DNA from: Humibacter sp. RRB41
GTDB lineage: Bacteria > Actinomycetota > Actinomycetes > Actinomycetales > Microbacteriaceae
Assembly (NCBI RefSeq): GCF_022761015.1
Contig: NZ_JAKWJQ010000001.1
Coordinates: 62,001 to 126,000 of the forward strand
Direction of reading: 5' to 3'
DNA length: 64,000 nucleotides
The stretch's first letter is position 1, and the number at the start of each line of letters is the position of its first letter. The position numbers and the translations under genes are program-made. Below the pieces are notes generated by a model that had not been told where the DNA came from, did no database searches, and saw only the letters and a list, made by a program, of their open reading frames with translations. This document shows positions 1-8,039 of the stretch, in pieces.

Positions 1-53
1 CGGCCTGAAAAAGTACGACCGCTGCGGGCGGCAGGGGCCACTACGTTCGAAGG

Positions 54-1388
54 ATGCCCCGCCGCGCCGTCGACCGCGAGATCATGCGGCTCGCGATCCC
101 CGCATTCGGTGCTCTCGTCGCAGAGCCGCTCTTCCTGCTGGCCGACTCCGCCCTGGTCGGACACCTCGGCGCCACTCCACTCGCCGCTCTCGGCATCGCC
201 GGCGCCCTGCTGCAGACGATCGTCGGCCTCATGGTGTTCCTCGCCTACGGAACGACGCCGGCCGTCGCCAGGCGCCTTGGCGCAGGGCAATCGCGCGAAG
301 CGGTCGAGGCGGGCATCGACGGACTGTGGCTGGCGCTCGGCATCGGCGCGATCCTGGCGATCGCCGGCGTCTTCGCGACGCCGTGGCTGGTCTCGCTGTT
401 CGGGGCGGCTCAGGATGTCTCGGCGCAGGCATCCGCCTACCTCGCCATATCGATGGCCGGGCTCCCTGCCATGCTCATCGTGTTCGCGGCGGCCGGGCTG
501 CTCCGGGGGCTGCAGGACACGCGCACGCCGCTGGTCGTGGCATCCGCGGGGTTCGCCGCGAACATCGCGCTCAACGCGCTGTTGATCTATGGCGTGGGAC
601 TCGGCATCGTCGGATCGGCGACCGGAACGGTGATCGCGCAGTGGGGCATGGCGGCCGCCTACCTCGTCGTCGCGGTGCGGCACGCCCGGCGGGTCGGGGC
701 GCGGCTGGGGGTGAGGCCGGCGGGCATCCGCGGGCTGTCGGGCGCCGGATGGTGGCTGTTCCTGCGCACGGCCAGCCTGCGCGTCGCGATCCTCTTGGCG
801 GTGTTCCTCGCCACCGGCATCTCGGCCGACGCCCTCGCCGGATGGCAGGTGACGATGGCGGTCTACAACGCGGTCGCGCTCGCCCTCGACGCGCTGGCGA
901 TCGCTGCGCAAGCGCTCGTCGGACGCGACCTGGGCCGAGGCGATCTGGATGCCGTTCGTGCCGTTCTGCACCGCTGCCTCTGGTGGGGCGTCGGCGGCGG
1001 GGCCGTGTTCGGCATTGTGCTGATCGCGCTGAGCCCTGTGCTCGGCTGGGTGTTCACCAGCGATCCCGCCGTGCTGCAGATTCTTCCCGTGCCGCTCGCG
1101 ATCATCGGAGCGACGACCCCGCTCGGCGGCTATGTGTTCGTGCTCGACGGGGTGCTGATCGGTGCCGGGGATGCCCGCTACCTCGCCGTCACCGGCCTGG
1201 CGAACCTCGCGGTGTTCGCTCCGCTGGCGTGGCTGGCCCTCGCCTTCGGCGGTGGCGGCGCGGCCTCGCTCGGCTGGCTGACGCTCGCCTTCGGTCTGGG
1301 GTATCTCGGCGCCCGCGCCGTCACGCTCGGACTGCGCGCCCACGGCCACCGCTGGATGGTGGCAGGCGCGGTGCGCCCCGCCCCCTGA
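54..1388 (+). CDS. MATE family efflux transporter (DinF-like)
   Basis: Predicted 444-residue multidrug and toxin extrusion transporter in the cytoplasmic membrane, expected to export drugs or metabolites in exchange for H+ or Na+. The N-terminus (MRLAIPAFGALVAEPLFLLA, then DSALVGHLG) is the typical first MATE segment, and about twelve hydrophobic helices follow in two halves. Length agrees with the DinF subgroup. The ATG at 54 is the first good start, but only 53 bases of upstream sequence are visible. It converges on the LacI gene with a 3-base gap and no obvious terminator. Substrate cannot be told. Confidence 0.9.
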   Translation: MPRRAVDREIMRLAIPAFGALVAEPLFLLADSALVGHLGATPLAALGIAGALLQTIVGLMVFLAYGTTPAVARRLGAGQSREAVEAGIDGLWLALGIGAILAIAGVFATPWLVSLFGAAQDVSAQASAYLAISMAGLPAMLIVFAAAGLLRGLQDTRTPLVVASAGFAANIALNALLIYGVGLGIVGSATGTVIAQWGMAAAYLVVAVRHARRVGARLGVRPAGIRGLSGAGWWLFLRTASLRVAILLAVFLATGISADALAGWQVTMAVYNAVALALDALAIAAQALVGRDLGRGDLDAVRAVLHRCLWWGVGGGAVFGIVLIALSPVLGWVFTSDPAVLQILPVPLAIIGATTPLGGYVFVLDGVLIGAGDARYLAVTGLANLAVFAPLAWLALAFGGGGAASLGWLTLAFGLGYLGARAVTLGLRAHGHRWMVAGAVRPAP

Positions 1389-1391
1389 GCA

Positions 1392-2507
1392 TCAGGCGAT
1401 CGGGGCAGACGGCGGCGGAGCCGTGGTGTTGCCGACGCGCAGCACGCTCGTGAAGGAGACGGACTCGGCCTCGCGGCCCTCGAGCATCCGCACGATGGCC
1501 CTGCCTGCTGCTCGACCCTTCTCGTAGGCCGGCTGCTCGAGCGTCGTCAGCTCGTACGGCCAGAGGCCGTCGACGCGCACGCCGTCGAATCCGATCACGC
1601 TCAGCTCGTCGGGAACCTTGATGCCGAGCTCCTCCGCGCCCCGGATCACGCCGGCGGCGAGCAGGTCGCTCTGCGCGATGATCGCGGTGGGGCGCTCGTC
1701 CGCAGGGCCGGACAGCATCTCCCGCGCCGCACGCACACCCTCGTCGACGAAGCTTCCGGCAGCGGCGTGGGCGACGGCATCCGGGAACACGGCCCTCGCG
1801 CCCTCCAGGCGCTGCAGGGCGGTCGCCGAGGAACTGATCGCGAGAAGCTCGTCGGTGACGAGACCCCTGTGGTGTGCTGCATCGAGCGGAAGCGTGACGA
1901 TGCCGACCCGCCCGTGCCCGAGCTGCCGCAGGTGCTGTGCGCCGCGTTCCGTCGCGTCGCGGTTGTCCTGCTCGATGACGAGCACCCCCTCGACCGGGAA
2001 GCCCTCGATGGCCACGACGGGCAGTCCCCTGTCACGCAGTGCCGAGATGCTGTCTGCGAGCCGAGGGGTGCATCCCATCAGCACGGCGGCATCCATCGGC
2101 GCATCTTCGACCGTGACCGGGTGTGCGGGCTGCACGGGCATGGCCTTCACGCCGGCGAGCTGTTGGGCCGGCCCGGACGCCGCGAGAATCAGGAGCGCAG
2201 CATCGATTCGGCCGATCTCCTCGGCGATGCCGTCGAACTGGGCGATCTGGATCGGGTCGCGGAACGCCTCTCGCACCCGCTCCTCGATCACGACGCCGAT
2301 GATCCCCGACCGGCCGCGACGTAACGATCGCGCCCGAGGGTCGGGGCCGGCGTAGTGCAGTTCGCGAGCCGCAGCAAGCACTCGCTCCTTCGTGGCGTCG
2401 GCCACGGGGCCGGAGCCGCTGAACGCGAGGGAGGCGGTCGACGCCGAGACGCCGGCGCGTGCCGCGACGTCGGCGAGAGTCGGGCGGCTGGAATCGTGAT
2501 CGGGCAT
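1392..2507 (-). CDS. LacI family transcriptional regulator
   Basis: Predicted 371-residue repressor. Residues about 8-60 form the LacI helix-turn-helix and hinge (PTLADVAARAGVSASTASLAFSG), followed by a periplasmic-binding-protein-like effector domain (DELSVIGFDGVRVDG near the C-terminus). The reading frame stays open far upstream, but the start at 2507 is fixed by an AGAAAGGGAG ribosome site and by the conserved HTH spacing. It is divergent from the MFS permease at 2919, and a perfect palindrome at 2691-2704 lies between them, so the permease and the regulator itself are the likely targets. The effector is unknown, probably a sugar or nucleoside. Confidence 0.92.
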   Translation of the reverse strand: MPDHDSSRPTLADVAARAGVSASTASLAFSGSGPVADATKERVLAAARELHYAGPDPRARSLRRGRSGIIGVVIEERVREAFRDPIQIAQFDGIAEEIGRIDAALLILAASGPAQQLAGVKAMPVQPAHPVTVEDAPMDAAVLMGCTPRLADSISALRDRGLPVVAIEGFPVEGVLVIEQDNRDATERGAQHLRQLGHGRVGIVTLPLDAAHHRGLVTDELLAISSSATALQRLEGARAVFPDAVAHAAAGSFVDEGVRAAREMLSGPADERPTAIIAQSDLLAAGVIRGAEELGIKVPDELSVIGFDGVRVDGLWPYELTTLEQPAYEKGRAAGRAIVRMLEGREAESVSFTSVLRVGNTTAPPPSAPIA

Positions 2508-2690
2508 CCGACTCCCTTTCTGAGACCGGGATCGGGCGGCGATCACCAGCCTCGTGCATGGGTGCCGATTCCGCGAGCTCGAGGGCGTCAACGGAACCGG
2601 TTGGAGTGTGTGCGAACGCGCCGGCCGCACACCTGGAGCACCCTCCTTGACGGTGGGCATCCGATTCGCTAGCTTAGGCGACAGGCGCGA

Positions 2691-2704
2691 TCGAATCGAT
2701 TCGA
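2691..2704. promoter_or_regulatory. putative LacI-family operator
   Basis: TCGAATCGATTCGA is a perfect 14-base palindrome with a central CG, the usual symmetry of LacI/GalR operators. It sits between the divergent LacI gene and the MFS permease, which suggests autoregulation and control of the permease. Binding is inferred. Confidence 0.6.
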
Positions 2705-2807
2705 GTGTACTCGGCACGATGAGCTCAACCTCCGGTGGGTTGCGGATGAATCGCGTCTCGCGCAGTAATGCGGCGGGGGCGCCGCGTCGCGCGCAGTCCG
2801 CAACGCC

Positions 2808-2851
2808 CATCCCGAGGCGACCACCAGGGTTCCGGTGGTCGCCTCGGGATG
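2808..2851. terminator. perfect 18-bp stem hairpin upstream of MFS gene
   Basis: CATCCCGAGGCGACCACC at 2808-2825 is exactly complementary to 2834-2851, with an 8-base loop. It lies 68 bases before the permease start, inside the probable leader, and has no U-tract. It could be a transcription attenuator, a factor-dependent terminator or a protein-binding site. Confidence 0.5.
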
Positions 2852-2918
2852 CCGGCGAAGCGGCCCGACTCGCCCTCCCTCCAGCACCGTCAACCCGACG
2901 CAGACCAAGAACGAACAG

Positions 2919-4238
2919 ATGGCACGCACCGCACCCACTACCGCACGACCGAACGTCGCTCCCGAGCTGAAGGCATGGCGCAACGCGCTTTTCGTCGTCT
3001 TCATCGTCAGCGGACTCTTCCTCTCGAGCTGGGTTTCGCGCGTGCCAGGCGTGCGCGATTCGCTGCACCTGTCGACGGATGTCGTCGGGCTGATCCTGCT
3101 CGGCGTCTCGATCGGCGCCATCGTCGGCCTCACCGTCGCGCCACCGCTCCAGGCGCGCTTCGGCACGCGGGGCGGCATCACGATCGTGTTGATCGCCGCC
3201 GGCCTGGGACTCGCGGTTGTCGGCTTCGGTGCCACCGTGCTCGCGTCCTTCCCCGTCGTGGTCGTCGGCCTCGCGCTTCTCGGCCTCGGCAACGGCGCCG
3301 TCGACGTGATGATGAACGTGTCGGCGGCCGCTGTCGAGAAGCGCATCGGGCGCACCATCATGCCGCTGATGCACGCCTGCTTCAGCATCGGCACCGTGGC
3401 GGGAGCCGGCATCGGAGCCGCCTGCGCCGCACTCGGCATCTCGATCTTCTGGCACTTCTCCGTCATGGCCGTGATCACGATCGTCGCGGGCATCGTCGCC
3501 GTGCGGTTCGTGCCCAACACGCAGGACGTTCTCGATGACGACGCAGCGAAGGCATCCCTCGACACGTTCGACGACCCCACCGTCGCCGTCGGTCCGCGCC
3601 GTCGAACCTTCCTCGAGACCGTCAAGTCGCAGGTCGTCGTCTGGGCTGACTGGCGTCTCGTACTGATCGGCGTCGTCATGCTCGGCATGGCGTTCACCGA
3701 AGGGTCCGCGAACGACTGGATCGCACTCGCCTCCGTCGACGGCCACGGCCTCGACAATGCAGGGGGCGCGCTCGTGCTCGACGTCTTCGTCGCTGCCATG
3801 ACCGTCGGCCGCCTCATCGGCGGTCCGGCCGTCGACCGCATCGGACGGGTCTGGTCCATTCGTATCACCGCGGCTCTCGGCGTCATCGGCCTGCTGCTGT
3901 TCATCCTCGTTCCGTCACCGGGCGCGTACATCGCGGGTGTGGTTCTGTGGGGCCTCGGCGCATCGCTGGGGTTCCCGCTCGGCATGTCCGCAGCGGCCGA
4001 CGACGAACGGAACGCGACGGCTCGGGTCGCGGCGGTCGCGATGATCGGCTACCTCGCGTTCCTCGCCGGCCCGCCGATCATCGGGTTCCTCGGCCAGCAG
4101 TTCGGCATCCTGAACGCCCTGTACGTGGTTCTCGTGCTCCTCGTCGCGGCGTTCTTCTGCGCACCGGCGCTCCGCCACCGAGAGCCCAGGCTCGCCGAGC
4201 GGATGCCGCAGCCCGACCCCCAGCACGACCCCGCCTGA
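2919..4238 (+). CDS. MFS transporter (YbjJ/fucose-permease type)
   Basis: Predicted 439-residue, 12-helix major facilitator protein. The first helix begins near residue 18 (NALFVVFIVSGLFLSSWVSR) and GSANDWIALASV in the second half is characteristic of the YbjJ-like subgroup. The frame opens earlier at 2835, but that region contains the right arm of the hairpin at 2808-2851, so the ATG at 2919 is preferred. It is divergent from the LacI regulator and probably controlled by it. Substrate is unknown; a sugar or nucleoside would fit the regulator family. Confidence 0.88.
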   Translation: MARTAPTTARPNVAPELKAWRNALFVVFIVSGLFLSSWVSRVPGVRDSLHLSTDVVGLILLGVSIGAIVGLTVAPPLQARFGTRGGITIVLIAAGLGLAVVGFGATVLASFPVVVVGLALLGLGNGAVDVMMNVSAAAVEKRIGRTIMPLMHACFSIGTVAGAGIGAACAALGISIFWHFSVMAVITIVAGIVAVRFVPNTQDVLDDDAAKASLDTFDDPTVAVGPRRRTFLETVKSQVVVWADWRLVLIGVVMLGMAFTEGSANDWIALASVDGHGLDNAGGALVLDVFVAAMTVGRLIGGPAVDRIGRVWSIRITAALGVIGLLLFILVPSPGAYIAGVVLWGLGASLGFPLGMSAAADDERNATARVAAVAMIGYLAFLAGPPIIGFLGQQFGILNALYVVLVLLVAAFFCAPALRHREPRLAERMPQPDPQHDPA

Positions 4239-4268
4239 GCCGCCCTCCGACCCGGACGACCGCCCGAG

Positions 4269-4293
4269 CGGCGTTCGCAGGATGGGAACGCCG
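4269..4293. terminator. stem-loop after MFS gene
   Basis: CGGCGTTC (4269-4276) pairs with GAACGCCG (4286-4293) around a 9-base loop, 30 bases after the MFS stop codon. There is no T-tract, so it is only a possible terminator. Confidence 0.4.
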
Positions 4294-4312
4294 ACACGTC
4301 GCCGGCATCGGA

Positions 4313-4318
4313 TAGCCT
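4313..4318 (+). promoter_or_regulatory. -10 box of a probable leaderless nucS transcript
   Basis: TAGCCT lies 6 bases before the GTG start at 4325 and no Shine-Dalgarno is present. This spacing places the transcription start at or next to the start codon, the actinobacterial leaderless arrangement. It also supports the chosen start. Confidence 0.5.
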
Positions 4319-4324
4319 CGACGG

Positions 4325-5020
4325 GTGCGATTGGTTGTTGCCCGGTGTTCGGTGGACTATGCGGGACGCCTGAGCGCCCACCTTCCTCTGGCCACCCGGC
4401 TACTCGTGATCAAGGCCGACGGCAGCCTGCTCGTGCACTCCGACGGCGGTTCGTACAAGCCGCTGAACTGGATGAGCCCGCCCTGCACCTTCGCGGTCTC
4501 CGAGCCGGACGATGTGCAGACGGATGCCGGTGCCACTGAGATCTGGACCGTCACCCACACGAAGACCTCCGACCGTCTCATCGTGAGCGTGCACGAGGTG
4601 CTGCACGATTCCAGCCACGAACTCGGCATCGACCCTGGACTGCAGAAGGACGGCGTCGAGGCTCACCTGCAGAAGCTGCTTGCCGAGCAGCTCGGACTGC
4701 TGGGTGATGGCCACACGCTCGTGCGGCGCGAGTACATGACGGCGATCGGGCCGGTGGACATCCTCGCCAGGGACGGCGACGGACGCTCCGTGGCCATCGA
4801 GTTGAAGCGCCGCGGCGACATCGACGGCGTCGAGCAGCTGACGCGGTATCTCGAACTCATGAACCGCGATCCGCTGCTCTCACCAGTCACCGGGGTGTTC
4901 GCTGCCCAGGAGATCAAACCGCAGGCGCGCACGCTCGCCGAAGATAGGGGCATCCGTTGTCTCGTACTCGACTACGACGCGATGAAAGGCGTCGACAGCG
5001 GAGTTCCGACGCTCTTCTGA
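4325..5020 (+). CDS. nucS: Endonuclease NucS (EndoMS), non-canonical mismatch repair
   Basis: Predicted 231-residue mismatch-specific endonuclease, which replaces MutS/MutL in many actinobacteria by cleaving both strands at G-T, G-G and T-T mismatches. The N-terminal domain ([26 protein letters not shown]) and the C-terminal nuclease domain ([12 protein letters not shown], then [20 protein letters not shown]) match the family along the whole length. The protein ends in PTLF, consistent with a sliding-clamp-binding tail. The start is GTG, supported by homologous N-termini and by a leaderless -10 box. No partner genes are adjacent, which is usual. Confidence 0.96.
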   Translation: MRLVVARCSVDYAGRLSAHLPLATRLLVIKADGSLLVHSDGGSYKPLNWMSPPCTFAVSEPDDVQTDAGATEIWTVTHTKTSDRLIVSVHEVLHDSSHELGIDPGLQKDGVEAHLQKLLAEQLGLLGDGHTLVRREYMTAIGPVDILARDGDGRSVAIELKRRGDIDGVEQLTRYLELMNRDPLLSPVTGVFAAQEIKPQARTLAEDRGIRCLVLDYDAMKGVDSGVPTLF

Positions 5021-5107
5021 CGACTGGTTCGCGCTACTGCCGCGAGCTTCTCGTCAACTAATGAGGAGCGCGCGACGAATGCAGAGCGTCGAAGCGCGGC
5101 CGTCGAT

Positions 5108-5455
5108 TCAGTTGCTTGCGCGGTATTCCTCGAGAAGCACCGCGGGAATGCGGCCCCGGTCCGAGACCTTGTGGCCCTTCGCGCGAAGCCATTCGCGTGC
5201 GGCACCGAGGTCTTCCTTCGAAGACGTGCGAGCGGTGCGCCCGGTAGCGAGCCCGGGACGGGTGCCGCGCGCGGTGCGCCGACCGGCGTCGACATAGCGC
5301 TGAACGGCGGCGCGCAAGGCGCTCGCGTTCGCGTCGGTCAGATCGATCTCATAGGAGATGCCGTCAAGGGCGAAAAAGACGGTCTCGCCCTTTCCGTTCT
5401 CGATTTCGATGCCGTCGATATCGTCGACCAAGACCACAGTGGTTTTCTTTGCCAT
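5108..5455 (-). CDS. lsr2: Lsr2 family nucleoid-associated protein
   Basis: Predicted 115-residue H-NS-like silencer that binds AT-rich, often foreign, DNA. The N-terminal dimerisation domain (MAKKTTVVLVDDIDG and ISYEIDL) and a C-terminal DNA-binding domain (REWLRAKGHKVSDRGRIP, with the RGR AT-hook-like motif) are joined by a basic linker. Length is normal for Lsr2. Its upstream region (5456-5697) is visibly richer in A/T, with repeated GCGAAT, and could be bound by Lsr2 itself; that is inference. The next gene (5698) is divergent. Confidence 0.95.
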   Translation of the reverse strand: MAKKTTVVLVDDIDGIEIENGKGETVFFALDGISYEIDLTDANASALRAAVQRYVDAGRRTARGTRPGLATGRTARTSSKEDLGAAREWLRAKGHKVSDRGRIPAVLLEEYRASN

Positions 5456-5697
5456 GACTCAACCCTACGGAATGCACGGGCAATTGCGAAAGTCATCGGC
5501 AGACAATGTGGATATTCGATTCCTCCACACGGCGAATACACCGGTGAATTCGATACGACTTCTGCGAATTAGTGAACTTGTTTGCGAATGGACGGGCGTC
5601 CATGATTCATCCGTGGCCGGTCGCCACCGCTAGCCGATGCCGGCTCGACAACGACGTTGACCTGACTCTCGTGAAAAGGTCGTAACATGGCCGGGCC

Positions 5698-6393
5698 ATG
5701 AGTATCCCGACTTCCATCATGAGCGAACAGTCCCCCCAGACCACCAGAGCGTGGTCCGCTGTGCTGTTCGACCTCGACGGCACCCTGACCGACTCCGCCC
5801 CCGGCATCACCGCATCGCTCGCCGGCGCACTGGAGGAGATCGGCCGACCCGTCGATGACCCCGACTCCCTGACCGCTCACGTCGGGCCGCCTCTCACCGA
5901 GACGTTCAGTGCACTGGGCCTCGACGACGACGAGGCCGTAAGAGCCACCGCCGCCTACCGTGCGCGCGCCGACTTCACCGACCTGCACGACAACGCCGTG
6001 TTCCCCGGCATGCTCGGAGTGCTTCGCGCGCTGCAGGATGCCGGCATCCCGATCGCGCTGGCGACGAGCAAGCCCGTCAGCCGCGCCACCCGCATCATCG
6101 AGCACTTCGGCCTGCTGCCCTACTTCGATGTCATCGGCGCCGCAGGCGACGACGGCACCCGCAACAGCAAGGCCGAGGTCATCAGATGGGTGCGCGAGCA
6201 GCTGGATGCCCACGGCGTCGACACCTCGAACCTCGTGATGGTGGGCGACCGCGGCCACGACGTGCTCGGCGCTGAGGCGAACGGCATCCCTGTCGTGCTC
6301 GTCGAGTGGGGCTACGGATCACCGGTCGAGGCCGTCGGCGCCACCGCCATCGTGCACTCGGCCGACCAGCTGCGCACCCTGCTCTTGAGCTGA
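5698..6393 (+). CDS. HAD family hydrolase (phosphoglycolate phosphatase-like)
   Basis: Predicted 231-residue HAD-superfamily phosphatase. Motif I is LFDLDGTLTDS, motif II LATSK, the motif III lysine lies in NSKAEVIRW and motif IV is VMVGDRGHDVLGA. A helical cap follows motif I, as in Gph/PpaX enzymes. The substrate is a small phosphate ester, possibly 2-phosphoglycolate or a nucleotide, and cannot be fixed from sequence. Start may be ATG 5698 or the in-frame ATG at 5719. It converges on the FAD gene at 6439. Confidence 0.85.
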   Translation: MSIPTSIMSEQSPQTTRAWSAVLFDLDGTLTDSAPGITASLAGALEEIGRPVDDPDSLTAHVGPPLTETFSALGLDDDEAVRATAAYRARADFTDLHDNAVFPGMLGVLRALQDAGIPIALATSKPVSRATRIIEHFGLLPYFDVIGAAGDDGTRNSKAEVIRWVREQLDAHGVDTSNLVMVGDRGHDVLGAEANGIPVVLVEWGYGSPVEAVGATAIVHSADQLRTLLLS

Positions 6394-6403
6394 CCGCCCG
6401 CCC

Positions 6404-6432
6404 CGCTGGTCACCCTCGCTACTCGACCAGCG
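6404..6432. terminator. stem-loop at convergent junction
   Basis: CGCTGGT (6404-6410) pairs with ACCAGCG (6426-6432), and the loop contains CGCTACTCG. The same CTACTCGACC core forms the large hairpin at 45909-45965. It sits between two converging genes and may terminate both. Confidence 0.45.
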
Positions 6433-6438
6433 ATGAGC

Positions 6439-7503
6439 TCAGCGGGCCAAGCGCTCGACTATTCCCGCGTACACCCGCGGCAGCCGAACGGCCGTCGGCA
6501 CGATCGCCGTTCGCAGCGGCGATCCGGCAGCCGTGACCAGCCCGCCGGTCAGCATGCGGAAATCCCGCGTGATGTGCGTCCACTCCCGCTCGTAACCTCG
6601 CGGGTCCTCTGCCACGACCGCCGCGACGGCCGCTTCGGCCTGCGCGATTCCGAGCCGTAGCCCCTCACCGGTGAGCGCGTCGACGTATCCGGACGCGTCG
6701 CCGACCAGCAGCACCCGGCCCGCCGTGCGAGCACGCGTGCGCTGCTGTAGAGGCCCGGCACCGCGCACGTGGCCGACCTGGGCGGGAGACTCGCCATCAG
6801 CGTCCGCTCCGATCCGCTCGGCCAGCTCTGGCTCGTCGGCGAGCGCCGACTCGAAGCTCGCACCCCGACGACCGAGCAACGCGAGTCCGACGAGGTCGGG
6901 TCCGAGTGGCGTGACGTAGAACTCGGCGCTCGGCGTCCAGCGCACCTCGATCAGATCGCTCCACGGCGCCAGCGCGTAGTGCCTGCGCACTCCGAATCGG
7001 CGGCGGGATGCCCGCTGCGGCCCCGCACCGAGCCCGACGAGCTCCCGCACACGCGAGTGCAGCCCGTCGGCGCCGACCACGTGCGCGGCTGTCAGAGTCT
7101 CGAGGCCTGGACCGCCCAGAATGACGTACGAGTCGTGCTGGGTGATGGCATCCGCTCGACCCCGCACGACACGGATGCCTCGCTCCGCCACCCGAGCAGC
7201 GATCGCGGCATGCAGCGTCGTGCGCTTCACGCCACGGCCGATGCCGCGCTCGAACCGGTGTTCTGCGCGCCGCGCACCCTGCACATACGCGACTCCGAGA
7301 AGATCGGCGCCTGGAGGCTCGAGGCCCAGACGGCGCAGCAGTCGCCACGCGCCCGGCATCAGGCCCTCGCCGCACGCCTTGTCGATCGGCGCCTCGCGCG
7401 GTTCGATCACCACGACGTCGAGCCCTGCGTCGGCGGCGAACAGCGCCGTCATCAGCCCGATCGGACCGCCACCGACGACGGCGACCTGAACGTCGGGCGT
7501 CAC
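6439..7503 (-). CDS. FAD-dependent oxygenase (geranylgeranyl-reductase/SrsC-like)
   Basis: Predicted 354-residue flavoprotein. A dinucleotide-binding motif starts at residue 6 (VAVVGGGPIGLMTALFAADAG), ACGEGLMPGA is typical of the geranylgeranyl reductase/aromatic hydroxylase branch, and VLLVGDASGYVDALTGEGL is the second FAD motif. It is the last gene of the operon with the type III PKS and methyltransferase; its GTG start overlaps the methyltransferase stop as GTGA. By analogy with SrsC it would hydroxylate an alkylresorcinol to a quinol that oxidises to a quinone. The frame runs upstream to 8061, but that part belongs to the neighbour. Confidence 0.85.
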   Translation of the reverse strand: MTPDVQVAVVGGGPIGLMTALFAADAGLDVVVIEPREAPIDKACGEGLMPGAWRLLRRLGLEPPGADLLGVAYVQGARRAEHRFERGIGRGVKRTTLHAAIAARVAERGIRVVRGRADAITQHDSYVILGGPGLETLTAAHVVGADGLHSRVRELVGLGAGPQRASRRRFGVRRHYALAPWSDLIEVRWTPSAEFYVTPLGPDLVGLALLGRRGASFESALADEPELAERIGADADGESPAQVGHVRGAGPLQQRTRARTAGRVLLVGDASGYVDALTGEGLRLGIAQAEAAVAAVVAEDPRGYEREWTHITRDFRMLTGGLVTAAGSPLRTAIVPTAVRLPRVYAGIVERLAR

Positions 7504-8039
7504 CCGCGCCCCGGTGGTCGAGTGGCAGTGGCGAGATCCGACAGCGCGCGTTCCTCTGCGGGAATGCGGAACCCGCCGAGGAACACCGCATTCAGCACCG
7601 TGAAGGCGATGGCCGTGATCCACCCCGTGTACACCAGCGGCAGAGCGGCACCCTCGACCGCGACGGCCAGATAGTTCGGATGCGGCAGCCACCTGTACGG
7701 CCCGCGAGTCACCGCGCTCAGCCCCGGCACGACGATGACACGCGTATTCCACTGCGGGCCGAGCGTGCGGATGCACCACCAGCGCAACGCGTTCGCGAGC
7801 AGCACGAGCGCCAGCATCGGCCAGCCCAGCCACGGCAGGAAGACGCGGCCGGCGAACCAGACCTCGGCGAGGCAACCTACGAGCAGCCCGACGTGCAGCA
7901 CGATCATCGGCGCCACCTGCCCGCGGGCGTATTCCTTGCCGCCGTGCGCGAACGACCACCTGGCGTTGCGCGCAGAGACCACGAGCTCGGCGACCCGCTC
8001 GAACCCCACGAGCACGATGAACGCGGTGTACCAGATCAC
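7500..8039 (-). CDS. Isoprenylcysteine carboxyl methyltransferase-family protein (SrsB-like)
   Basis: Predicted 179-residue membrane methyltransferase of the ICMT superfamily with about four or five hydrophobic segments. RGPYRWLPHPNYLAV is the conserved S-adenosylmethionine-binding region. It starts at GTG 8039, overlapping the PKS stop as GTGA, and its own stop overlaps the next GTG, so the three genes are translationally coupled. Bacterial ICMT-like proteins next to type III PKS genes methylate phenolic hydroxyls of alkylresorcinols (SrsB in Streptomyces griseus). Protein prenyl-cysteine methylation is unlikely in a bacterium. Confidence 0.85.
   Translation of the reverse strand: MIWYTAFIVLVGFERVAELVVSARNARWSFAHGGKEYARGQVAPMIVLHVGLLVGCLAEVWFAGRVFLPWLGWPMLALVLLANALRWWCIRTLGPQWNTRVIVVPGLSAVTRGPYRWLPHPNYLAVAVEGAALPLVYTGWITAIAFTVLNAVFLGGFRIPAEERALSDLATATRPPGRG

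Larger units (their letters stand above)
2508..2918. other. 411-base intergenic region between LacI gene and MFS permease
   Basis: No convincing gene is seen here. The region holds the divergent promoters, a LacI-type palindrome (2691-2704) and a long perfect hairpin (2808-2851). Open frames through it are extensions of the flanking genes or lack a ribosome site. Confidence 0.6.

Noticed and set aside
2508-3746. Extension of the LacI reading frame to 3746 (784 codons)
   Set aside because: The frame is open only because of GC-rich codon bias; it runs antisense to the MFS gene, and the HTH with a ribosome site fixes the start at 2507.
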